From positions 1-34,642 of the forward strand of contig JAMWCB010000005.1 of assembly GCA_023819605.1 (NCBI GenBank): a stretch of 34,642 bases of DNA, read 5' to 3'. Within the stretch, counting starts at the first letter, position 1; the number at the start of each line of letters is the position of its first letter. The position numbers were made by a program, and so were the translations under genes. Positions 27,556-34,642 of the stretch are shown in pieces. The stretch comes from Candidatus Omnitrophota bacterium (lineage in GTDB: Bacteria > Omnitrophota > Gorgyraeia > B26-G9). Under the pieces are notes generated by a model. It was not told where the DNA came from. It searched no databases and saw only the letters and a program-made list of their open reading frames with translations.

Positions 27556-28494
27556 ATGACGCAGGCGGCGTCGATTCTCGTTATTGATCCGGACAGTGCG
27601 GTGCGCGCGGAATTCCCGCGCTTATTTGCGCAAGAAAGTTACGAAATTTTCACTGTCGCCACGTGGGGGGAGGCAGAACCGCTGCTGAAACGGCAGGCGT
27701 TTCAGATAATCATCGCCGCGATCTGCCTGCCGGATATTTCCTGCCGGGTCATGGTTCAACGGATCCGGGAAGAGAACCGTTCCGCTTTCGTGATCACCGC
27801 CGCCGATTTTTCCGGTATCGAGCAGGCAATGGAATCGCTGCATTTCGGCGCGCAGGATTATATAAGCAAGCCTTTCGATCCGCGGGATACGCTCGTCGCC
27901 ATGCGGAAGTTTGTGGAAAAACAGCGCGCGATGGTTGAAACGCTGCAGCTGTTGGATACGATTAAAGCCTTTGCCTATGCCCTGGAAGCGCGCGATCCGT
28001 ATACGCATGGACACTCGCAGGAAGTGGCGGACTACGCGACGGCGCTGGCGAATTTTTTGGGGTTTTCCCGGCGGGATATCGAGAATGTCCGCGACGCGGC
28101 CATTTTACACGATGTCGGGAAAATAGGCATTCCGGACGCGGTGCTTTTAAAGCCCGCGCCGTTAACCGACGATGAAATGTGTTTGATCAAGCAGCATCCG
28201 CAGATTGGGAAAAAAATTTTGGCGCCGGTTTCCATGCTCGCGGAAAAAATTCCCCTGATTTATCATCATCACGAGCGTTTTGACGGACGGGGATATCCGG
28301 TCGGTTTGCGCGGCGATGATATTCCGCCGGGGGCGCGGCTGATCGCGGTGGCGGATACCTTTCAGGCGATGACTTCCAGCCGGCCGTACCGGGCGGCTCT
28401 GACGAAGGAGGCGGCGTTGGCGGAATTGGCGCGGTGCCGGGGTACGCAATTTGCGCCGGAACTTGTCGATTCTTTTTTGAAAATGGTCGGATGA
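27556..28494 (+). CDS. Receiver-like domain + HD-GYP domain protein (putative c-di-GMP phosphodiesterase)
   Basis: N-terminal SILVIDPDSAVR...IIIAAICLPDISC...FVITAADFSG...YISKPFDP. C-terminal HD-GYP: AAILHDVGKIGIPDAVL, YHHHERFDGRGYPVGLRGDDIPPGARLIAVADTFQAMTSSRPYR. Confidence 0.92.
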   Translation: MTQAASILVIDPDSAVRAEFPRLFAQESYEIFTVATWGEAEPLLKRQAFQIIIAAICLPDISCRVMVQRIREENRSAFVITAADFSGIEQAMESLHFGAQDYISKPFDPRDTLVAMRKFVEKQRAMVETLQLLDTIKAFAYALEARDPYTHGHSQEVADYATALANFLGFSRRDIENVRDAAILHDVGKIGIPDAVLLKPAPLTDDEMCLIKQHPQIGKKILAPVSMLAEKIPLIYHHHERFDGRGYPVGLRGDDIPPGARLIAVADTFQAMTSSRPYRAALTKEAALAELARCRGTQFAPELVDSFLKMVG

Positions 28495-28514
28495 ACGAAC
28501 GAGGAGCGGGGGAT

Positions 28515-29627
28515 ATGGATGAGAAAAATACGGCAATTGATCTGGTGCAGTTATTGAAGGTAATGGTTAGCCGCGAAGCCTCCGATGCCCATTTGAAGGT
28601 CGCGCGTCCGCCGATTTTGCGCATAAAAAAAGACCTGGTGGCCACGGAGTATCCGGCGCTGGAAAATAAAGATATCGAAAAAATCGCGTATTTTATGATG
28701 CGGGAGCGCCATCGGCGCGAATTCGAGCAGAAAAATGAAGTCGATTTTTCATATCAGATGCCGGATGTCGGGCGGTTTCGCGTCAACGTATTCCGGCAGC
28801 GCGGCGATATCGGTATCGTGATGCGCATTGTGAAAAACCGCATCCCGACGTTTGAAGAATTGATGCTGCCGGAAACGTTGCGGAAAATTGCGCTCTTTGA
28901 ACGCGGAATCGTTTTGGTGACCGGCGCCAGTTCGATGGGCAAGTCGACGACGGTGGCGGCGATGCTCGATTATGTAAACCGGAACCGGCGTTGTCACATT
29001 ATGACGATTGAAGACCCGATAGAGTATATTCACGAAGACCGCGCGGCGATTATCAATCAGCGGGAGGTCGGACTGGATACCGATTCGTTCCGCCAGGCAT
29101 TGCGCTACGTTATCCGCCAGGATCCGGACGTGATTCTGATCGGGGAAATGCGCGATGCGGAAACCTTTCAGACCGCTTTGGCCGCTTCGGAGACCGGGCA
29201 TCTGGTGTTCAGCACGCTGCACGCCTCGGACACAGGCCAGGTTGTCGACCGGATTATGGATTTTTTTCCGATCGAACAGCACGCGATGGTGCGCATGCAG
29301 CTTTCGTTTAACCTTCGCGCCGTTACCTGTCAACGTCTGATGCCGCGCGCCGACGGCAGCGGCGTGGTGCCGGCCGTGGAAATCATGCTGATCAATCCCA
29401 CGGTGATGAAATTAATCCGCGAAAATAAACCGGAACGGTTATTGAGCACCTTGCAGAGTTTTTCGCAGGAAGGGATGCTGACGTTTAATCAATCGCTGGT
29501 CAATCTCGTCCAGTCGAAATTGATTACCCTGGAAACCGCCCGGGCAAATTCTTCCCATCCGGAGGCATTACAGATGAACTTGAAAGGTATTTTCCTTGAT
29601 GAAGACCGCCGGATACTTGGCGAATGA
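28515..29627 (+). CDS. PilT/PilU-like twitching-motility ATPase (GspE/PilT superfamily)
   Basis: LLKVMVSREASDAHLKVARPPILRI; Walker A GASSMGKSTTVAAML; MTIEDPIEYIHEDRAAIINQREVGLDTDSFRQALRYVIRQDPDVILIGEMRDAETFQTALAASETGHLVFSTLHASDT. Alternative ATG at 28491 (ATGA overlap with the preceding stop). Confidence 0.93.
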   Translation: MDEKNTAIDLVQLLKVMVSREASDAHLKVARPPILRIKKDLVATEYPALENKDIEKIAYFMMRERHRREFEQKNEVDFSYQMPDVGRFRVNVFRQRGDIGIVMRIVKNRIPTFEELMLPETLRKIALFERGIVLVTGASSMGKSTTVAAMLDYVNRNRRCHIMTIEDPIEYIHEDRAAIINQREVGLDTDSFRQALRYVIRQDPDVILIGEMRDAETFQTALAASETGHLVFSTLHASDTGQVVDRIMDFFPIEQHAMVRMQLSFNLRAVTCQRLMPRADGSGVVPAVEIMLINPTVMKLIRENKPERLLSTLQSFSQEGMLTFNQSLVNLVQSKLITLETARANSSHPEALQMNLKGIFLDEDRRILGE

Positions 29628-31014
29628 CACCGCCGCCGCATATGTCCGGAAAGAAATCAATCTCGTCCGTGTAAAAAAAAATGCGCGCTGCACCGCCGCT
29701 TTGGTTTTCCCGAACCGTTACTGCGTGGGGATGAGCAATCTCGGCATGCATACACTCTATGAGCTGCTGAACCGCCGGCCGGAGATTCGCTGCGAGCGTT
29801 TTTTTTTCGAGCCGCGCAAAAAAGAATTGCTGGGTCTGGAGAGCGGCCGCCCGCTGGCCGCGTTTGACATTGTGGCGTTTTCCGTCGCCTACGAGCCGGA
29901 TTATCTCAATGTCGCGGCGATTTTGGCGCACGCGGGATTGCGGGCTGCTTGGCGGCGGCGGACAACCATGCCGCTGATTCTCAGCGGCGGCGCGGTGACC
30001 TATTCGAACGTCCGCCCGTTGGCGGGAATCAGTGATATCGTCGTCTGCGGCGAGGGCGAGCCAGTGCTGCCGCAGTGCCTTGACCTTATCCTCGAAGCTG
30101 CGCCGTTGACGTCGCTGCGCAAAAAAGAAGCGTTGCTCGACGCCGTGGCGGCAATTCCGGGAATCGTTGTCCCGGGCGTCACGCGCGCCGATCCGCAGCC
30201 GCTGCCGGCAGCGGATATACACGCGTTTAATACTGTTTCACGTCTGATTACGCCTTTGGCGGAATTTCGCAGCACGTATCTGGTGGAGTTGTCGCGCGGC
30301 TGTCCGCGCGGCTGCGCGTTTTGCGTGGCTGGAGCGGCGTTTGGGGCGTATCGTCCGCGGCGCTGGGAGAACCTTATTCCGGCGCTAATCGAGGGATTGG
30401 CGTATACCCGGAATATCGGATTGGTCGCCGCGGCGGTTTCCGATTATCCGCAGCTGCCGGAACTGTGTGATTGGCTGCGCGCGCGTCAGGCAGCCGTGTC
30501 TGTTTCCAGTCTACGAGTGGAGACGGTTACGCGGCATTTGTTGGAAGCCCTCGTAGCCGGCGGCCAGCAGACGGTGACGTTTGCCCCGGAAGCAGGCAGC
30601 GAATCCTTGCGGCGGCGGCTGCGCAAGGATATTTCCGACGCGGCGATACTGGAGAAGATCGAACTGGCGCGGCAATGCGGGATTCGGCGGGTGAAATTGT
30701 ATTTTATGCTCGGGCTGCCGGAGGAAACCGATGCGGATGCGCGGGCGATCGCCGGATTCCTGCGCCGGGCGGCGGCCATTCTTCCGGTGCGGGCGGCGGT
30801 CGGAATTTTTGTGCCAAAACCGCGCACGCCTTTTGCCGCGGTTCCGCTGGCTTCGTTTAAAACAGTGCGCGTGCGGACGCGCGCTCTCTTGCATGCGGTG
30901 CGCGCAGAACCGGAGATTACGCTCACCTTCGCCCGTTACCCGGAAGCGAAACTCGACTGGGAATTTTCACAGGGTGGAGAAGGGGTGATTCTTGAAGGAC
31001 GCTGCGCCGGATAG
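29599..31014 (+). CDS. Radical SAM protein, B12-binding-like N-terminus (resembles the TIGR03960-type family)
   Basis: CVGMSNLGMHTLYELLNRRPEIRCERFF; GGAVTYSNVRPLAGISDIVVCGEGEPVLP; CxxxCxxC in ELSRGCPRGCAFCVAGAAFGAYRPR; FAPEAGSESLRRRLRKDI; VKLYFMLGLPEETD. Overlaps the 3' end of the PilT-like gene. Confidence 0.85.
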   Translation: MKTAGYLANDTAAAYVRKEINLVRVKKNARCTAALVFPNRYCVGMSNLGMHTLYELLNRRPEIRCERFFFEPRKKELLGLESGRPLAAFDIVAFSVAYEPDYLNVAAILAHAGLRAAWRRRTTMPLILSGGAVTYSNVRPLAGISDIVVCGEGEPVLPQCLDLILEAAPLTSLRKKEALLDAVAAIPGIVVPGVTRADPQPLPAADIHAFNTVSRLITPLAEFRSTYLVELSRGCPRGCAFCVAGAAFGAYRPRRWENLIPALIEGLAYTRNIGLVAAAVSDYPQLPELCDWLRARQAAVSVSSLRVETVTRHLLEALVAGGQQTVTFAPEAGSESLRRRLRKDISDAAILEKIELARQCGIRRVKLYFMLGLPEETDADARAIAGFLRRAAAILPVRAAVGIFVPKPRTPFAAVPLASFKTVRVRTRALLHAVRAEPEITLTFARYPEAKLDWEFSQGGEGVILEGRCAG

Positions 31015-31086
31015 CCGCTGTTTTTTAACGCCGAACGCGTCCGGATATAACCGGTCCGTTGAAAAAAAATCGGAAGGAATATTGCG

Positions 31087-32481
31087 ATGAATCTTCTGCT
31101 TAAGCGCGGCTGGGGCCGCGGCGCCTTTTTCCGCATAGCCGTACTGATTATGGCGGTTTCGCCGGCTGCGGCGGCCGAGCATGCCGCTCCGCCGAACGTG
31201 ATTCTAATTACCATCGATTCCCTGCGCGCCGATCATGTGGGTTGCTACGGCTATGCGCGGGATACGACTCCGTTTTTGGACGCGTTTGCCCGCACCGCGA
31301 CCCGCTATCAAAATTGTTTTTCTCCGGCGACATGGACCGTGCCGGCAAATTATTCCATGGTGACATCTTTGTATTTGCCGGAGCACCGCGTTGATGATTT
31401 TTCGCATTCGCTGGCGAGCGACGTCCCGACGATTTTTTCCGTTCTTGCGGCGCATGGATACGCGAATGCCCTTTTCGGTTGTCATGAAATGATTTGTAAT
31501 CAGTTTAAAAAAAATTATCAGCATTTTTTTGCCGGGTTTGGCACTAATACTAACGGCATGAAGGCAACTGAAGGATAGCTCGACTGGCGAGGCGGACACT
31601 CCGGGCGTTTTTTTCTCTGGGTGTATTATTTAGAGCCGCATCGGCCGTATTACGCGCCGAAAGCGCACGACCGGTTTGCCGATTATTAGCCCGCACCGCC
31701 GCTGCCGATCGATGCGGATGCAACGAATGAGCACGCGGGCGGCTGGGATTATATCCCGGCGCATGTTGCGCGAGAGGGAATTACCGATCCGAATTTTTAT
31801 ATCGCGCAGTACGACGGAGAGATACATTTTACCGCCGCCTGCGTGGAATTTTTGTTGAATGGTTTGGCGGCACAGGGAGCGCTGGATAATTCGATCGTGA
31901 TCATCACCGCCGACCACGGCGAAAGTTTAGGCGACCATCATTTGTATTTTAACCATTGCTGGACCTTATTTAATGAGATTGTTCGCGTGCCGCTAATCAT
32001 TAAATACCCCGGACAGCGCACGGGCGCGCTGGTCGTTGAAAACGTAAGCCTGGTCGATATTTTTCCGACGATTCTCCGGGCGGCTGGAATTGATTTGCCG
32101 CCGTTTGGGGATGGCATCCCGCTGAACGCGATTTCCGTGGATGCGCAGCGGCTGATTTATTCTTATTTCTGGATTTCTAATTTTTGCGTTATATCGGATG
32201 CTTGGAAATTAATTTACTATCCGAAAAATAAGGGAGGCAAATACATAAATAATTTTTTCTCCGAATATCCGGAAAGGCATCTGCAGTTGTTTAACCTATC
32301 CGACGATCCGGCGGAACTACATGACCTCAGCGGCGAGGAGGAAGCGGTTATCCAGTGGTTCGAGAATTCCCGGATAAGAGATCAGCGACGCCGGGAGGGA
32401 GCGGAATACCGAACGTCCGGCGTGTCTGCGCTTACGCCGGCCGAGCGGGAGGTTTTGCGCAGTTTGGGCTATGCGCACTAA
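31087..32481 (+). pseudogene. Sulfatase / alkaline-phosphatase-superfamily protein interrupted by two in-frame TAG codons
   Basis: N part (31087..31578): signal peptide, VILITIDSLRADHVGCYGYARDTTPFLD, SPATWTVPANYSMVTSLYLPEHRV. TAG at 31576-31578 and 31687-31689; the same frame continues between and after them (LDWRGGHSGRFFLWVYYLEPHRPYYAPKAHDRFADY*PAPPLPIDADATNEHAGG...IITADHGESLGDHHLYFNHCWTLFNEIVRVPLIIKYPG) to the TAA at 32479-32481. Confidence 0.8.
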
Positions 32482-32561
32482 GTGATGAAATAAGCGAGAT
32501 TAAGAGTACCGGAGAGCGCGGCCATTTTTTTATACGCGCGCTTGAGACGCGCGGGAATTTA

Positions 32562-32590
32562 TTGCCTTTCAAATTTTTTTTTGTTATCAT
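32562..32590 (+). promoter_or_regulatory. Possible sigma70-type promoter for the pyruvate:ferredoxin oxidoreductase gene
   Basis: TTGCCT (32562-32567), 17-nt spacer containing a T9 run, TATCAT (32585-32590); ~140 bp upstream of the ATG. Confidence 0.45.
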
Positions 32591-32730
32591 ATTCATCTGT
32601 GTTGTCTATGCATAAACCGCGGGAGCTGTTTGGGAAAAATTTCGGCGCTGCAGACGGCGGAGTAAATTTCTGCGAGCGGGGATGCGTGAGAGTCGCTGGG
32701 ATATTTAGGATAGAAGTTTAGGAGGAAATA

Positions 32731-34642
32731 ATGGCGCGTAGAAAAGTGGCAATGGACGGGAATGCGGCGGCGGCATACGTCGCGCATGCAACAAATGAAG
32801 TAATCGCGATTTATCCGATCACTCCTTCGTCGACCATCGGAGAAATCGCCGATGAAAAATCCGCGAAGGGGCAAAAAAATATTTGGGGACAAATTCCGTC
32901 GGTTACGGAAATGCAGTCCGAGGGCGGCGCGGCCGGCGCAGTGCACGGCGCACTGACGGCCGGAAGTTTGACGACGACGTTCACCGCGTCGCAGGGGCTG
33001 CTGTTGATGATTCCGAATATGTATAAAATTGCCGGCGAATTGACGCCGACCGTGTTTTATGTTACCGCGCGCAGCCTCGCCGCGCATGCTTTGTCTATTT
33101 TTTGCGACCATTCCGACGTGATGTCCGTGCGTTCTACCGGTTTTGCGATTCTCTTCGCCGCCAGCGTGCAGGAAGTTATGGATTTGGCGTTGATTGCTCA
33201 GGCCGCGACTTTAGAAACGCGTGTGCCGTTTGTGTTCGCCTTTGACGGTTTTCGCACATCGCACGAGGTGCAGAAAATAGAAGAGTTGACGTTTGATGAC
33301 ATGCGCGCCCTGCTCAACGAGGAGTTTATTGCGGCGCATCGCCGGCGAGCCTTAACGCCGGATTGTCCGACGTTAAAAGGCACCGCCCAGAACCCGGACG
33401 TTTTTTTTCAAGCGCGCGAAACCAATACTCCGTTTTATGCGCGGACGCCGGCCGTTGTTAAAGATGTTTTGGCGCGGTTTACCCGTCAGGCCGGCCGCCG
33501 GTACTGGCTGTTCGACTATGTCGGAGCCCCGGGTGCGGATCGCATCATTATTATTATGGGATCCGGCGCCGGCGCGGTGGAAGAAACGGTTGAACAAATG
33601 AATAAAGCCGGAGAAAAAGTCGGCATGGTCAATGTCCGCCTCTACCGTCCGTTTTCGGTGGATGATTTTATGAGCGCCTTGCCGAAAACCGTCAAATCAA
33701 TTGCGGTGCTTGACCGGACGAAAGAACCGGGCGCCATCGGCGAGCCGTTATATGTCGATGTGCGTTCGGCGATCGGCGAGGCAATGGAAAAAGGCACGGC
33801 GCCGTTTAAAACGTGGCCGGCGATCGTCGGAGGACGGTACGGCCTCGGGTCAAAGGAATTTAATCCGTGTATGGTGCATGCGGTATTTAAAAATCTTGCG
33901 CGTGCGGACAAAGAGCGGAAAAATCATTTTGTCGTCGGGATTGAAGAGGATATCACCGCCTCGAGCCTGCCGCTGGACGCCTGTTATTCGGCGGAAAACG
34001 TGGAAAATTTCCGCGGCGTGTTTTTTGGGCTCGGTTCCGACGGAACGGTCGGCGCGAATAAAAATTCCATAAAGATTATCGGTGATTTGACCGATTATTA
34101 TGTGCAGGCGTATTTTGTCTATGATTCGAAAAAAGCCGGGTCGCGGACGACGTCGCATTTGCGTTTCGGCAAGGATCCGATCAAGAGCACCTACTTGATT
34201 CAAAAAGCGAATTTTGTCGCCTGCCATAATTTTTCTTTTTTGGAAAAATATGACCTGTTGTCCGTTGCGGAAGAGAATGCCGTTTTTTTGCTGGCCAGCC
34301 CTTACGGCAAAGACGAGGTATGGCAGCATTTGCCGCGCGCGGTGCAGCAGGCGATTATCGATAAGAAATTAGTGTTTTATGTGTTAAAGGCATTTGACCT
34401 GGCCGAAGGCATCGGGTTGGGGCCGCGAATCAATACGATCATGCAGACGGCGTTTTTTGCCATTTCGAAAATTGTTTCGGTGGATAAAGCCGTCGCGTCG
34501 ATTAAGGCGTCGATCAAAAAAACATATGGTTCGAAGGGCGAAAAAATCGTCGCGATGAATATCGAATCCGTGGATAAGGCGTTGCAGGCGATTGAAAAAG
34601 TAGCCGTACCGTCGGCAGCCGGTAGTAAACTGGCCATGGCCG
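32731..34642 (+). CDS. nifJ: Pyruvate:ferredoxin (flavodoxin) oxidoreductase, N-terminal part, truncated by window end
   Basis: GGAGGAAATA-ATG; MARRKVAMDGNAAAAYVAHATNEVIAIYPITPSSTIGEIADEKSAKGQKNIWGQIPSVTEMQSEGGAAGAVHGALTAGSLTTTFTASQGLLLMIPNMYKIAGELTPTVFYVTAR...; open to the last base. Absent from the ORF track because it has no stop in the window. Confidence 0.93.
   Translation, partial: MARRKVAMDGNAAAAYVAHATNEVIAIYPITPSSTIGEIADEKSAKGQKNIWGQIPSVTEMQSEGGAAGAVHGALTAGSLTTTFTASQGLLLMIPNMYKIAGELTPTVFYVTARSLAAHALSIFCDHSDVMSVRSTGFAILFAASVQEVMDLALIAQAATLETRVPFVFAFDGFRTSHEVQKIEELTFDDMRALLNEEFIAAHRRRALTPDCPTLKGTAQNPDVFFQARETNTPFYARTPAVVKDVLARFTRQAGRRYWLFDYVGAPGADRIIIIMGSGAGAVEETVEQMNKAGEKVGMVNVRLYRPFSVDDFMSALPKTVKSIAVLDRTKEPGAIGEPLYVDVRSAIGEAMEKGTAPFKTWPAIVGGRYGLGSKEFNPCMVHAVFKNLARADKERKNHFVVGIEEDITASSLPLDACYSAENVENFRGVFFGLGSDGTVGANKNSIKIIGDLTDYYVQAYFVYDSKKAGSRTTSHLRFGKDPIKSTYLIQKANFVACHNFSFLEKYDLLSVAEENAVFLLASPYGKDEVWQHLPRAVQQAIIDKKLVFYVLKAFDLAEGIGLGPRINTIMQTAFFAISKIVSVDKAVASIKASIKKTYGSKGEKIVAMNIESVDKALQAIEKVAVPSAAGSKLAMA

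Noticed and set aside
31576-31689. Genome-wide UAG reassignment to explain the two in-frame TAGs
   Set aside because: TAG serves as the apparent terminator of four other genes in the window (4227, 12002, 14364, 31014), and no other conserved gene contains an internal TAG.
32535-32553. CGCGCG hairpin as a terminator for the sulfatase gene
   Set aside because: It is followed by GGAATTTATT rather than a continuous T-tract. CGCGCG is self-complementary and such pairs arise easily in GC-rich DNA, so termination is not supported.
32601-32731. Known riboswitch (e.g. TPP) in the nifJ leader
   Set aside because: Short purine-rich stretches such as GGGGATGCGTGAGAG are vaguely reminiscent, but the conserved core elements of a TPP or other riboswitch are not present.
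1-34642. CRISPR arrays, tRNA/rRNA genes, transposases or phage genes
   Set aside because: I looked for regularly spaced repeats, cloverleaf-like tRNA ends, rRNA core motifs and transposase/integrase motifs and found none I could support.

Overview
This is a GC-rich bacterial chromosomal window in which every supported gene lies on the + strand, in three blocks. (1) ~1-10,450: an apparent envelope-polysaccharide locus. It holds a 5'-truncated (alpha/alpha)6-barrel glycosidase/epimerase-like protein, a large outer-membrane beta-barrel-like protein, a lone GspJ-like pseudopilin, a GT4-type glycosyltransferase, a B12-binding/radical SAM protein, a protein with two GT2 domains, and a Wzy/O-antigen-ligase-like membrane protein with a TPR tail. 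(2) ~10,590-27,543: a nearly complete dcw (division/cell wall) cluster: mraZ-rsmH-ftsL-like-ftsI-murE-murF-mraY-murD-ftsW-murG-murC-murB-ddl-ftsQ-ftsA. It has a near-consensus sigma70-type promoter and a three-repeat MraZ box directly upstream of mraZ. ftsZ does not follow ftsA. (3) ~27,556-34,642: an HD-GYP protein with a degenerate receiver domain, a PilT/PilU-like ATPase, a second radical SAM protein, a sulfatase-superfamily gene interrupted by two in-frame TAG codons, and the 5' part of a pyruvate:ferredoxin oxidoreductase gene (nifJ/por) that runs off the window. I found no tRNA, rRNA, CRISPR array or transposon. The points most worth following up are the double-amber sulfatase, the missing ftsZ with HD-GYP/PilT in its place, the HD-GYP protein lacking its phosphoacceptor Asp, the MraZ box, and the polysaccharide locus with an embedded B12/radical SAM gene. 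I did not see an unambiguous new system. All family calls come from reading motifs by eye, with no database search.
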